44,547 nt of DNA from an uncultured Chthonomonas sp. (GTDB taxonomy: Bacteria > Armatimonadota > Chthonomonadetes > Chthonomonadales > Chthonomonadaceae): contig CAIONQ010000147.1 in assembly GCA_903859705.1 (NCBI GenBank), forward strand, positions 1 to 44,547, written 5' to 3'. Position numbers and translations under genes: made by a program. Each line of letters opens with the position of its first letter. Within the stretch, counting starts at the first letter, position 1. This document shows positions 25,601-33,426 of the stretch, piece by piece. Under the pieces are notes generated by a model. The model was given only the letters and a program-made list of their open reading frames with translations, did no database searches and was not told where the DNA came from.

Positions 25601-27192
25601 GGACGTTTGGAAAGCACTGCCAGGGGTGTATCCGTGCCCATGCTGCCAAGCGGCTGCTCGCCTTTTATGGCCATAGGCTGCAGTATCAGCTTCAGATCTT
25701 CCAGCGTATAACCAAACGCCTGCTGGCGGGTTACCAGTGGCTCGGTATCGTTGGGATGCTCGGCAAGGCGCGTTGCATCCACCTCATCTCGCACATCCGA
25801 TAGGCGAACTCGGTGTTTTTCAAGCCACTCTTCATATGGCTTGCTTTCACAAACCTGTTTCTTTATCTCGTCATCTGGAATGATGCGCCCCAGCTCGGTA
25901 TCGATCAGGAACATCTTGTTGGGCTGAAGACGTCCGCGCTGCACAACCTTCGAAGGGTCTATCCTCAGCACACCAGTTTCAGAGGCAAGCACAACCAGGC
26001 CATCATCTGTAACTAGGTAGCGCGCCGGCCGCAGGCCGTTTCTATCAAGAATGCCGCCAATTTGAACGCCATCCGTAAATGCTATGCCGGCCGGGCCATC
26101 CCACGCTTCTACAAGGCAGGCATGGTACTCGTAAAAGGCTGCACGTGCCTTATCCATATGCGGGTCTTTATCCCATGCTTCGGGAATCAGCATCATCATG
26201 GCGTGTGCCAGGCTGCGTCCGCCCTGCACCAGCAGCTCCACAGCGTTATCCAGCGTGGCAGAATCGCTGCCAGATCGGTTAACGAGTGGGAACAGCCGCG
26301 GCAGATCGTCGCCAAATAACGGAGATTTCAGGTTAGCCTGGCGTGCCAGCATCCAGTTTCTGTTGCCGCGCAGCGTATTGATTTCGCCGTTGTGAGCAAT
26401 GTATCGGAATGGGTGTGCCAGATCCCAGGTTGGGAAAGTGTTGGTGCTAAAGCGTTGATGCACCAGGGCAATTGCGGTAACTACACGCTCATCGGCCAGG
26501 TCTTTAAAGTACGCCGTTATCTGATGCGGCATCAGAAGGCCTTTATAAACAATGGTTCGGCACGAGAGGCTGTTTACGTAAAAGTAGTCTTCCTGTGCGC
26601 CTTTAAGGGCAACTATCCGGTTTTGAACGCTGCGCCGCAACAGATACAGCTTGCGCTCAAATGTAGTTGCATCCGGAACATCGGCACCCTTCGCAATAAA
26701 TACCTGCCGAATTACCGGTTCCACGGCGCGTGCTTGTGGGCCAATTTTTGAGCTATCTACCGGTACTGAGCGCCATCCCAATAATGAGAAGCCTTCGGCA
26801 AGAATAACGGCTTCCCATTCGCGCTCATACGCTGCGCGCTCGGATTCATCCGGGGGCAAAAACAGCATACCAACGCCGTACTCGCCTGCCTCTGGCAAAA
26901 CAATGCTATCGGCGGCAAGCGCCTCTTTAAAGAATTCGTGAGGAATCTGAATAAGCACACCTGCGCCATCGCCGGTATCCGGGTCGCAACCAGTTGCGCC
27001 ACGGTGAGCGAGGTTGGCCAGAACATCGAGGCCGTGCTGCAGGATTTTGTGCGATTTAACGCCTTTAATATTTGCAACAAAGCCAACCCCGCAGGCATCG
27101 TGTTCATTCTGCGGATCGTAGAGGCCAGAGGCGGGTGCAAATGGTTCAGCGGCCGGATGGTAAACGGCTGGCTGATGGTGACTGTCTTTCAC
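22606..27192 (-). CDS. gltB: Glutamate synthase large subunit GltB
   Basis: GTG start at 27192 with AAGGA about four bases upstream. 1528 aa, full length. The N-terminal class II glutaminase domain has its catalytic Cys in NEHDACGVGFVANIKG, so a short propeptide is removed. Then follow the central domain, the FMN/2-oxoglutarate barrel with GGTGASPLSSIKHAG, the [3Fe-4S] motif C-x5-C-x4-C (CIMMRVCHLNTCPVG), and the GXGXG-rich beta-helix C-terminal domain. It hydrolyses glutamine and transfers ammonia to 2-oxoglutarate, in the cytoplasm. A strong promoter and a 224-base leader precede it. Confidence 0.98.
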   Translation of the reverse strand: MKDSHHQPAVYHPAAEPFAPASGLYDPQNEHDACGVGFVANIKGVKSHKILQHGLDVLANLAHRGATGCDPDTGDGAGVLIQIPHEFFKEALAADSIVLPEAGEYGVGMLFLPPDESERAAYEREWEAVILAEGFSLLGWRSVPVDSSKIGPQARAVEPVIRQVFIAKGADVPDATTFERKLYLLRRSVQNRIVALKGAQEDYFYVNSLSCRTIVYKGLLMPHQITAYFKDLADERVVTAIALVHQRFSTNTFPTWDLAHPFRYIAHNGEINTLRGNRNWMLARQANLKSPLFGDDLPRLFPLVNRSGSDSATLDNAVELLVQGGRSLAHAMMMLIPEAWDKDPHMDKARAAFYEYHACLVEAWDGPAGIAFTDGVQIGGILDRNGLRPARYLVTDDGLVVLASETGVLRIDPSKVVQRGRLQPNKMFLIDTELGRIIPDDEIKKQVCESKPYEEWLEKHRVRLSDVRDEVDATRLAEHPNDTEPLVTRQQAFGYTLEDLKLILQPMAIKGEQPLGSMGTDTPLAVLSKRPQLLYNYFKQLFAQVTNPPIDPIREELVMSLSDYIGRDGNLMDETEFHCRQLKLDTPILTNRELEKLRSLKSEHFAAVTLPALFDVHDPNGLEKGVAALRKAASDAFSDGKSFLILSDRGVDADHAPIPALLATSAVHHHLVREGTRTQVGLIVESGEAREVMHFALLIGYGASAINPYLAFETIVELCRSGVLPTNLPVDEAKYHYIKGINKGLLKTFAKMGISTLQSYRGAQIFEAIGLDKAMVQEYFTGTPSRLGGIGLDVIQKETLARHHDAYPSEHIAESLDLETGGQYQWRRFGEHHAYNPETVSKLQQAVRANDYSTFKKFTAAANDVSEGLGTIRGLLAFKGGTPIPIEEVEPATNIVKRFVTGAMSLGSISRESHETLAIAMNRMGAKSNTGEGGEDPVRYVPDANGDSRRSAIKQIASARFGVTAHYLVNADELQIKMAQGAKPGEGGELPGHKVDEYIGRIRHSTPGVTLISPPPHHDIYSIEDLAQLIFDLKNINSQARISVKLVSEVGVGTVAAGVSKAHADHVLISGYDGGTGASPLSSIKHAGIPWEMGLAETQQVLVKNDLRGRIRVQTDGQLKTGRDVAIAALLGAEEFGFSTAPLIAMGCIMMRVCHLNTCPVGIATQDPVLRKRFAGQPENVVAFFFFLAQEVREIMAELGFREMDEMIGRIDMLETNRAITHYKTQGLDLSPILSAPGVPDTIATRCKVAQDHGLSTILDHKLIELSQSALAGEGSVKITLDIFNRDRTAGTMLSGEVARRFGAEGLPEDTISINLKGSAGQSLGAFLSSGITITLEGDSNDYLGKGLSGGKIVVYPPKTSHPAYNPAANIIAGNTLLYGATGGQVYLNGVVGERFAVRNSGATAVVEGTGDHGCEYMTGGVVVVLGETGRNFAAGMSGGEAYVWDVAGNFAGRCNRNGGLTLLEPLQEAADINKVHALVTRHYELTGSARAAEILNDWNAALPGFIKVVSLEYRRAQEKKLAEAATV

Positions 27193-27416
27193 GAGAATCC
27201 TTCCGGGCGTGCGGATGCATCAGCCCCGAAAACCAGGGCGCGTGCACGTGCGCACACAGCGTTCTTTACGCGTATCAGGCAACCTGCCCGGAATACCAAG
27301 CAACCAGGGGCATAACGTGTCTCGTGTCGTTTAGCGTTGCGACTAACGAGAAAGAAGCGTCGGCATAGATCAACTCGAATTCCAGCCAGACCCTACTCCA
27401 CGACGGTGTGAATCGG
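27193..27416 (-). other. 5' leader of gltBD
   Basis: About 224 bases lie between the predicted transcription start and the GTG. The first 40 bases (27376-27415) have a short closing-stem possibility (GATTC near the 5' end, GGAATTC at the other side) and a GGAGTAGG in between, faintly like the glutamine (glnA) aptamer, but the third stem is missing. No confident riboswitch can be called. No gene is seen here on either strand. Confidence 0.3.
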
Positions 27417-27422
27417 GGATGT

Positions 27423-27452
27423 ATTTTAGCACGTTTTTGGGGGTTAAGTCAA
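27423..27452 (-). promoter_or_regulatory. Sigma70-type promoter for gltBD
   Basis: On the minus strand TTGACT (27452-27447), an 18-base spacer and TAAAAT (27428-27423) with TGC just before the -10. It predicts a start near 27416. Confidence 0.8.
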
Positions 27453-27600
27453 ACAATTGCTGTTCAAGTATAACCTGCTTTTTCCACTAATCGCCTGTCT
27501 GCAGGCAAACATAGTGTTGGGAACCCTACCTGTAGCTGGCAATGTGTTACTCGCCTCAAGAAATTGCAGGTTGTTAATGATTATTTAACCTACTAATGTG

Positions 27601-27630
27601 TTGCCATTTGTGTTAGCAAGATTCTATAAT
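27601..27630 (+). promoter_or_regulatory. Sigma70-type promoter for the DUF1559 prepilin gene
   Basis: TTGCCA (27601-27606), 18 bases, TATAAT (27625-27630). A small hairpin (GTAACG/CGTTAC) lies at the start of the leader and a duplicated TTTGTATG at 27690-27705 precedes the Shine-Dalgarno. Confidence 0.8.
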
Positions 27631-27721
27631 CGTAACGGTTCGTTACAGCCGAGCCAGTTCTGAGCACAGTCGGAAAACCGGCTGCCTTTGTTTGTATGTT
27701 TGTATGTCACAGGAGGACATC

Positions 27722-28624
27722 ATGATGCTGCGTTCCAACGCACCACGAGTACGAAACGCCTTCACCCTTATTGAACTTCTTGTTGTTATCGCAATTATAG
27801 CGATTCTTGCCGCAATCCTGTTCCCCGTTTTTGCTCAGGCCCGCGAAAAGGCCCGCCAAACCACCTGCCTTTCTAACATGAAGCAGCTTGGCCTGGCGAT
27901 GCTCCAGTATTCTCAGGATTTCGATGAGCAACTGATGTCGCCGTACTACTTCGGCTACTATGATAACAATGGCAACTCTCCGCTGGAGCCGTACATCAAG
28001 AACCATGGCGCTCTCAGCAAAGCATCCGTGTGGGTTTGCCCCAACCTGCCGAAACAGTGGGATGGTACCGGTGCAAGCAGCTCGCTGTATGCACGCTTCT
28101 TGCGCACTTATGCCATGAACGCGTACCTGCGCGGTTCCGGCCCAACGTACAATGGTGCACACTTCATCCAGAATGCGGATGCTTGCTACTCCCTGCCTGC
28201 GCAGTTGCCCATGTGGTATGCCAACACCAAGGAAGGCATTCTGCACAACTCGGATCAAACAGTTAGCATTGCAGCAATTACCGCACCGGCAAACACCGAT
28301 CTACTGTTTGAGGCCCTGCCGGAAGATGGCGCAACCTCCAGCAAGTACACGGGTTCCACCAATCAGGATGGCGACTGGCTGATGTCTCGCGGCGCATGGG
28401 ATACGCTTGCTCATGAGAAGATCTACTGGTATGCAGCCATCTTCCCGGAGCGCTCTTGGCACACCACCCAGAACAACTACCTGTTCTGTGATGGCCATGC
28501 AAAATCCCGCACACCAGAAACCTACCTGTACGATATCACCCAGCATCCAGACAACATCTGGCTGCTAAGCGCTGGCCGTGATGGCGCCCCAGCACTGCCA
28601 CAGTCAGCATGTAACAACCCGTAG
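27722..28624 (+). CDS. DUF1559-family prepilin-like protein (type II secretion/type IV pilin-like, H-x9-DG type)
   Basis: ATG 27722 (and 27725) follow AGGAGG at 27711-27716; 300 aa. The N-terminus has a basic leader and the type IV prepilin segment [19 protein letters not shown], with the peptidase cleavage expected before Phe14. The -1 residue is Ala, not the usual Gly. Conserved blocks of the family follow: [20 protein letters not shown] and, near the end, [11 protein letters not shown], the H-x9-DG type C-terminal motif. These proteins are expanded in Armatimonadota and Planctomycetota and are presumed to be pseudopilins or surface proteins of unknown function. A terminator follows. Promoter, Shine-Dalgarno and terminator make this an intact single-gene unit. 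Confidence 0.93.
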   Translation: MMLRSNAPRVRNAFTLIELLVVIAIIAILAAILFPVFAQAREKARQTTCLSNMKQLGLAMLQYSQDFDEQLMSPYYFGYYDNNGNSPLEPYIKNHGALSKASVWVCPNLPKQWDGTGASSSLYARFLRTYAMNAYLRGSGPTYNGAHFIQNADACYSLPAQLPMWYANTKEGILHNSDQTVSIAAITAPANTDLLFEALPEDGATSSKYTGSTNQDGDWLMSRGAWDTLAHEKIYWYAAIFPERSWHTTQNNYLFCDGHAKSRTPETYLYDITQHPDNIWLLSAGRDGAPALPQSACNNP

Positions 28625-28675
28625 TCTGGTCTGTTGCAGATTTTCAGTTATGATGTGTGCGTATTGTGCCGGGCT

Positions 28676-28713
28676 CTGGAGAATCGAATATGCGATTCTC
28701 CAGGGCCTATTCT
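28676..28713 (+). terminator. Terminator after the DUF1559 gene
   Basis: A perfect 11-bp stem (28676-28686 with 28693-28703), six-base loop, then a T-rich stretch. Confidence 0.75.
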
Positions 28714-28745
28714 TATTGGTCTGTTCTGGTGAATATTCGGAAACT

Positions 28746-29150
28746 CTATTTAGGGTAGCGCGCTTTTCTTCGGTGAGCCCAGACACCGTAGACCACGGGG
28801 CCAATCAGAAAAGCAACCGTGCCAGGTTCTGGTGTAGCTGGTGCCGATTCTTCGTGGATGTCGATGTTTGTGAAGTTGTAGTAACTACGTTCATTGAATG
28901 CAGAAAATGAGATTTCCGTACTTGTGCTTGTCGCAGTGAAAAGGTGAGTTATCGTTTGGGGAATACCAGTGGGTGAGGTTGTGGCCGTAACTGTCTGTCC
29001 TCCAAATGAGTAATCGAATTGGGCGGGCTGCCCGGGCGCAAATGCTACCTCTTCTTCTAGATCAAACGATGCAGTGTAGACATGGCCAACTTTAGTGGTT
29101 ATGAACTGTGAGATGGTGAAATAGGATGCTGAATCGACATAGGTTTGGTG
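28746..29150 (-). pseudogene. 3' fragment of a PEP-CTERM surface-protein gene
   Basis: The minus-strand frame ends at 28746 with a textbook PEP-CTERM sorting tail: ATPEPGTVAF, a hydrophobic stretch (LIGPVVYGV), then RRK. Ahead of it is a beta-sandwich-like region (HQTYVDSASYFTIS, then VGHVYTASFDLEEE), like the DUF642-type domains of exosortase targets. The frame stays open to 29222, but from about 29150 it runs antisense through the DUF1559 fragment. The natural N-terminus and signal peptide are therefore missing. The gene was cut at about 29140-29155. PEP-CTERM proteins are processed by exosortase; no exosortase gene is in the window. Confidence 0.75.
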
Positions 29151-29424
29151 GATGGCTCCGCTTGCTACCCGCGAATACTGGGCCAAGCTGATGAAGAATG
29201 CAGATGGCACACCTAACCGCAACTTTGTGCCGCATATTGGCGGTCAGAATGTTGCATTCCGCGATGGACACAGCAAGTTCTTCAACGTAGATAGCTTCCT
29301 GGCTAAATGCCCCACCGCTGCACAGTATGGCAACGTTCCTGTACCCAGCAGTGAAAACATGGCGTGGACAGTTTCCTCTGCTCCTACATGGTCACAACCC
29401 TGGCCATTCTGGAATCTGCAGTAA
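29146..29424 (+). pseudogene. 3' fragment of a second DUF1559 (H-x9-DG) gene
   Basis: From ATG 29152 the frame encodes about 90 residues typical of the C-terminal end of DUF1559 proteins: TREYWAKLMKNADGTPNRNF followed by HIGGQNVAFRDGHSKFF, which is an exact H-x9-DG motif. Upstream the frame closes at a TAG near 29140, so the pilin-like N-terminus and the middle of the protein are missing. There is no Shine-Dalgarno before the ATG. It is not the end of the intact DUF1559 gene at 27722, which has its own stop and C-terminal motif. The stop overlaps the start of the small lipoprotein gene. Confidence 0.75.
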
Positions 29425-29603
29425 TGAAGGCGCATATATCCAGGCGTGCTGTTGTGTTGGCAGCCGCTTGTGCCATGGCGATGGCTGGTATTTCAGGTTG
29501 CCATCGAGATTCTACTCCTGAGCAAAAAACGGCGCCCCCTGCTGGCGAACGTTCAGATGAACAGGCCGGTTCTGCTGGCCAGCCATCTGCGGCCACAAAG
29601 TAA
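29424..29603 (+). CDS. Small lipoprotein, 59 aa, overlapping the DUF1559 fragment
   Basis: Start ATG 29424 shares one base with the stop of the upstream frame (TAATG). A lipoprotein signal peptide with MAGISGC lipobox occupies residues 1 to about 26, followed by a charged, disordered tail rich in Glu, Pro, Ala and Ser. Small lipoproteins next to DUF1559 genes are common, so this is probably the partner of the broken gene. With the 5' half of that gene gone, its promoter is uncertain. A strong terminator follows. Confidence 0.7.
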   Translation: MKAHISRRAVVLAAACAMAMAGISGCHRDSTPEQKTAPPAGERSDEQAGSAGQPSAATK

Positions 29604-29612
29604 CAACCGTAA

Positions 29613-29656
29613 TAAAAATGGGGCAGGAGGGTTAACCCTCCTGCCCCATTTCTTGC
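29613..29656. terminator. Bidirectional terminator between the small lipoprotein and sod
   Basis: A perfect long palindromic stem (29617-29632 with 29635-29650) has T-rich flanks on both strands, best on the minus strand. It serves both convergent units. Confidence 0.9.
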
Positions 29657-29675
29657 TTTAGGTTATAGGAAGCAA

Positions 29676-30287
29676 TTAGCCCTTAGCAGCTGTGTAAAGC
29701 CCGGCCACTACATCCCAGTTCACTACGCTCCACCATGCGGAAAGGTAATCTGGGCGGCGATTCTGGTAGTTCAGGTAGTAGGCATGCTCCCACACATCAA
29801 TGCCCAGGATGGGGGTTAGGCCATCGGTAAGCGGGTTATCCTGGTTGGCGGTGCTAACCACAGTAAGTGTGCCTGCCGCATCGGTAACAAGCCATGCCCA
29901 GCCGCTGCCGAATCGCTTGGTTCCGGCCTCGTTTACTTTTGCCTTAAGGGCATCCAGATCGCCAAATGCTGCTGTAATGGCAGCTGCCAGTTCACCTGTG
30001 GGGGCTGCGGGGCCGCCCGGGGCCATAATCTCCCAGAACAGCGTATGATTCAGGTGGCCACCACCGTTGTTGCGCACCGCTGCGCGAATACCTTCTGGCA
30101 CGCTGCCAAGGCCGGTTACAATCTCTTCGATGCTCTTCTCAAAGTACTCCGGGTAGTCCTTAAGGGCGGCGTTCAGGTTGTTTACATAGGCCAGATGATG
30201 CTTATCGTGGTGAATCTGCATCGTTTTGGTATCGATTGTAGGCTCCAGTGCCTCATAAGCGTATGGCAGTGCGGGCAGTTCGAACAT
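29676..30287 (-). CDS. sodA: Fe/Mn superoxide dismutase
   Basis: ATG 30287 with GGAGG nine bases upstream; 203 aa, standard. Metal ligands are in MQIHHDKHH (His), HLNHTLFWE (His) and DVWEHAYY (Asp and His). Residue pattern fits the Mn/Fe family; metal choice cannot be fixed by eye. It converts superoxide to hydrogen peroxide and oxygen in the cytoplasm (no signal peptide). The gene starts divergently from the unrecognised gene at 30494. Confidence 0.96.
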   Translation of the reverse strand: MFELPALPYAYEALEPTIDTKTMQIHHDKHHLAYVNNLNAALKDYPEYFEKSIEEIVTGLGSVPEGIRAAVRNNGGGHLNHTLFWEIMAPGGPAAPTGELAAAITAAFGDLDALKAKVNEAGTKRFGSGWAWLVTDAAGTLTVVSTANQDNPLTDGLTPILGIDVWEHAYYLNYQNRRPDYLSAWWSVVNWDVVAGLYTAAKG

Positions 30288-30471
30288 GGTTATGGTCCTC
30301 CAGCGTTGGTGATGGCTGTATTGTGAGCTTTCTTGTTCAGCTCGGAATACTTTCCGCAGGTATCTACGAGTGGCGAATACCACATGTTCCAGCAATCGGT
30401 ATTGTACCGCAAGGTATCTCCACTGGTCCGCATATTATGCGCTGCTACCACGGCGGTAACCGGTTATCGGA

Positions 30472-30477
30472 TATACT
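30472..30477 (+). promoter_or_regulatory. -10 element for the gene at 30494
   Basis: TATACT ends 16 bases before the ATG at 30494; a short leader with the GGGAGGAG Shine-Dalgarno would follow. The -35 is poor. Confidence 0.35.
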
Positions 30478-30493
30478 ACGCCGGGAGGAGCAC

Positions 30494-31378
30494 ATGCTTG
30501 AATCGCTTGCAGAATATGCCGAGAATAACGTTCCTGCAACCGGCCGCCTGGCTGTTACCAAGGCGATTCTATATGGTGAGATCGGCCTAGCGTTGCTGCC
30601 TTCCGGAAATTTGCCTCGTTTTGCGGATCTGCAACTGTTTTGCATACCTGCTCTCAAAGATCTTGGGATAGAGTTAACGATTCAAGAATCCACCATGTAT
30701 GCAATCGCCTCCCCGAATCGCCTCTCTCTTTATGTAAGCCAAACTCCAATCTTATTTGTGCCTGAGCCTCCCGAAGTATCACCTCGCGTTGAGCAACGGC
30801 CCACACCGTGGGTGAATGTCAACCCGTTTGTGAGGGGTGTTTCCATTGCAGAGGCCGACCAGGCGTATGTAGCCACACTGCAGCCTACTGGCAGCCCATT
30901 GCCAAAAGCAAGGCGGCTAGCTGGCCTACTTATGCGCTGCTGTGCGTTTGAGGCTTCCCGGTTGCAGGAAGGTGGCCATGTGGGTACGCCTGCAGTTGCT
31001 GAATGCCTGGAAGAGTGGGTAGGTGCTGATAAAGGCCCGGTTTCGGTGCGGATGCGCAGGGCTGCAAAATCATTTGCAGCCGGCGATAACCGGCAGGCAT
31101 GGCTGCACCTCTCCGAAGCTTTGTGCCTGCAATTGCAGTTGCCTTCAGCCTTACAGGCCGCGCTGCTCTCCCCGCCAGATGTTCGCCTGGATCCAATACA
31201 TCGGCGCGAGCTTATCTACTGCGCTCGCAGCGGCACCGCCTGTTTGCGCGCCATGGCCGCCGCACGCCTGGCGGCAGCAAGGGCAAACTATGAGGTAGCC
31301 CGAACACTGTATCAACTTTGTTACGATTCCGATGCCTGGGTACGCTCTGCAGCGGGAATCGGTACAGAAAATAAATAA
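30494..31378 (+). CDS. Protein of unknown function, 294 aa
   Basis: ATG 30494 has GGGAGGAG just upstream, so this start is preferred over the longer in-frame reading that overlaps sod. I do not recognise the family. No signal peptide or membrane segment is visible. The first ~100 residues look globular (alternating strands and helices); the middle has a Pro-rich linker (VPEPPEVSPRVEQRPTP). The last ~150 residues are helical and Ala/Arg/Leu-rich with repeats such as ARLAAARANYEVARTLYQLC, suggestive of HEAT- or TPR-like helical pairs. A hairpin follows the stop. Confidence 0.7.
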   Translation: MLESLAEYAENNVPATGRLAVTKAILYGEIGLALLPSGNLPRFADLQLFCIPALKDLGIELTIQESTMYAIASPNRLSLYVSQTPILFVPEPPEVSPRVEQRPTPWVNVNPFVRGVSIAEADQAYVATLQPTGSPLPKARRLAGLLMRCCAFEASRLQEGGHVGTPAVAECLEEWVGADKGPVSVRMRRAAKSFAAGDNRQAWLHLSEALCLQLQLPSALQAALLSPPDVRLDPIHRRELIYCARSGTACLRAMAAARLAAARANYEVARTLYQLCYDSDAWVRSAAGIGTENK

Positions 31379-31379
31379 A

Positions 31380-31407
31380 GGCTGCCGGGGAACTCTGCCC
31401 GGCAGCC
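31380..31407 (-). terminator. Hairpin terminator between convergent genes
   Basis: A perfect 10-bp GC-rich stem (31380-31389 with 31398-31407). On the minus strand it is followed by a T-rich run, so it mainly ends the oxidoreductase transcript. Confidence 0.8.
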
Positions 31408-31433
31408 TGCATTCATCGCATTAAGCCCAATAC

Positions 31434-32423
31434 TCAGGCAGTGAGTTTTACAGGGGCGCTAATTTCCGCAGATTGGTACGCTGCCAGCGCAACCTCAGCC
31501 GCACGCAGCCCATCTACTCCGGTAATCGGCACGGGTGAGCCCTCGGCAACAGCCTTCGCAAATGCTCCCATCAGGCCATCATCCATGTTGCCGCCCCAGT
31601 TCTGCCAGGATACGCTGTTAGTTTTGTCTGAATACAGCACCAGGTTCTGTGCAAACATATCCATAGAGAGGGTTCCGTTTTCGGTAACCACTTCCATGGT
31701 AACATCGCCCCATGTTGGGAACGATTTTGGCCTCGACCAGCTTGCATCCAGCGTGCCAAACGCCCCCTGCTTAAAGGTGAGGCTCAGGAAGCCAACGTCG
31801 TCGAAATCCAGGTGGTTGATGCCGTTGCTAATTTCGGCATACACTTCAGAAACTTCGTCTTTCAGAATCCAGCGCATCAAATCGGTAACGTGCACCGTGT
31901 GGTCTATGGTTGCGCCACCGCCAGATAGCTCTTTCTGCACAAACCAGCCGCCCGGGTTGCGGCCACGGTTGGTACCGCGAATCGCCAGTACCTTGCCCGC
32001 CTCGCCAGAATCCAGAACAGCCTTCATGCGCTGCATAACCGGGCTGTATCTGCAAGGAAAAGCGGTCATCAGCTGAACGCCCGCGCTCTCGCATGCGGAG
32101 ATCATTGCCTCGGCATCGGCAATGGTGGTTGCCAGTGGCTTTTCGCAAAGCACATGCTTGCCTGCGGCCGCTGCCATTTCAACCAGCTCGCGATGCTTAA
32201 TGTTTTCGCAGCATACCACTACCGCCTGCAGGCCCGGGGCGCTAAGCAGTTCTTCATAGCTTTCAAAGGCTCTGGTATTAAACTGCTGCGCCATTGCGGC
32301 CGTGCGGGCCGGGTCATGATCGGCAATTCCAACCATTTCAGTATCGTTGCGGGAGCAGATGCTGTGTGCATAGCTGCCTGCATGCATGTGGGCAAACGAC
32401 ATCATGCCGATCTTGACGGGCAT
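31434..32423 (-). CDS. Gfo/Idh/MocA-family NAD(P)-dependent oxidoreductase
   Basis: Start ATG 32423 (MPVKIGMMSFAHMHAG) with an AGGAT a little upstream; 329 aa. A Rossmann N-terminal domain carries the family motif LCEKPLATT with the catalytic Lys at about residue 94. The C-terminal half has the usual open sheet; GGGATIDHTVHVTDLMRWIL includes the conserved HVTDL helix with its His. Such enzymes oxidise or reduce sugars, sugar acids and inositols, often in clusters for carbohydrate use. The glycine-rich loop is atypical (FAHMHAGSYA). Substrate is not predictable. It is divergent from surE. Confidence 0.9.
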   Translation of the reverse strand: MPVKIGMMSFAHMHAGSYAHSICSRNDTEMVGIADHDPARTAAMAQQFNTRAFESYEELLSAPGLQAVVVCCENIKHRELVEMAAAAGKHVLCEKPLATTIADAEAMISACESAGVQLMTAFPCRYSPVMQRMKAVLDSGEAGKVLAIRGTNRGRNPGGWFVQKELSGGGATIDHTVHVTDLMRWILKDEVSEVYAEISNGINHLDFDDVGFLSLTFKQGAFGTLDASWSRPKSFPTWGDVTMEVVTENGTLSMDMFAQNLVLYSDKTNSVSWQNWGGNMDDGLMGAFAKAVAEGSPVPITGVDGLRAAEVALAAYQSAEISAPVKLTA

Positions 32424-32440
32424 CGGAGAGATCCTCACTT

Positions 32441-32470
32441 TTGTGTCAAAATGAAACCTGGATTGATAAT
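32441..32470 (+). promoter_or_regulatory. Promoter candidate for surE
   Basis: TTGTGT (32441-32446), 18 bases, GATAAT (32465-32470). It predicts a leader of about 85 bases ahead of the ATG at 32561. Confidence 0.45.
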
Positions 32471-32560
32471 TTTCCGGTTTCGGCTTCTAACTGCGTATTC
32501 GCCACAAAGCCTCCCGCCTCCTTCACAGGCCAGGCGTGGCTGGCAACGGTTTCCAACCTA

Positions 32561-33334
32561 ATGAAAATTCTGCTTACAAATGATGATGGCATCCATGCCC
32601 CCGGTATTCGCGCGCTCTACCAGGCGCTTGCGAAAGATGCCGAAGTATTCATGATTGCGCCCGAGCGCCCTCGTAGCGCCGCCGGCCATGCCATAACCCT
32701 CCACAAACCGCTGCGCATTACAGAAACCGAAGTGGCTGGTGGTATTCGGGGATATGCCTGTAGTGGCACACCTTCGGATTGTGTTACTCTTGGCCTGGAT
32801 GCTGTGATGAACGGCGACTGCGATCTGGTGATTTCCGGCATAAATGCCGGTGCCAACCTGGGCTGGGATCTTACCTACAGCGGCACTGTGGCAGCCGCCA
32901 TTGAAGGGGCCATTCTGGGGATGCCCTCTATCGCCATCTCGGTTACACTGGAGGGCGGTGCAGAAACCTTCGATTTCGGGCCGGCTGCCCGGTTTGGGGC
33001 TGTGCTTGCGCATCAGCTGGTGCAGAGCCCTCTGCCTATTCACACGCTGCTTAATGTCAATGTGCCGGCCGTTGCCGGGCATGAACTGAGCGGTGTGGAA
33101 GTAACACATCAGGGCCGGCGAGAGTATGTGGATCGCATCGAAAAAAGAGATGATCCTACTGGCAAGCCCTACTACTGGCTGGGGGGCAGCCTGCGTGAGG
33201 ATGAACCCGATCCGGGCTCTGATGTGCATGCCGTGCTGGCATCTCGCATCTCGGTAACTCCTGTGCATCTGGATATGACAGCGTATCGGCTTCTGGAGCA
33301 GGTTTCCAGCTGGGAGCTGGAGTTGCCGAACTAG
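32561..33334 (+). CDS. surE: 5'-nucleotidase SurE
   Basis: The ATG at 32561 gives MKILLTNDDGIHAPGIRALY, the exact family N-terminus, in a 257-aa protein. The metal-binding Asp pair is D8-D9; IAPERPRSAAGH supplies the conserved Ser, and SGINAGANLG the conserved Asn. It removes phosphate from nucleoside monophosphates and short polyphosphates in the cytoplasm. There is no Shine-Dalgarno in front of the ATG, yet the start is certain from the family. The longer in-frame reading to 32441 overlaps the promoter. Confidence 0.95.
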   Translation: MKILLTNDDGIHAPGIRALYQALAKDAEVFMIAPERPRSAAGHAITLHKPLRITETEVAGGIRGYACSGTPSDCVTLGLDAVMNGDCDLVISGINAGANLGWDLTYSGTVAAAIEGAILGMPSIAISVTLEGGAETFDFGPAARFGAVLAHQLVQSPLPIHTLLNVNVPAVAGHELSGVEVTHQGRREYVDRIEKRDDPTGKPYYWLGGSLREDEPDPGSDVHAVLASRISVTPVHLDMTAYRLLEQVSSWELELPN

Positions 33335-33426
33335 CCTGCTTACCGCAAAATATGCGTACATTACAAAACTCCCTGCGTTCTGACACTCGTAACACTATGT
33401 GCAGAACCATTCTATTTGAGGTGACA

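Noticed and set aside
28746-29222. A complete 158-aa PEP-CTERM protein starting at ATG 29222
   Set aside because: The first ~24 residues are antisense to the recognisable DUF1559 fragment and lack a Shine-Dalgarno; the hydrophobic look of that stretch is probably chance.
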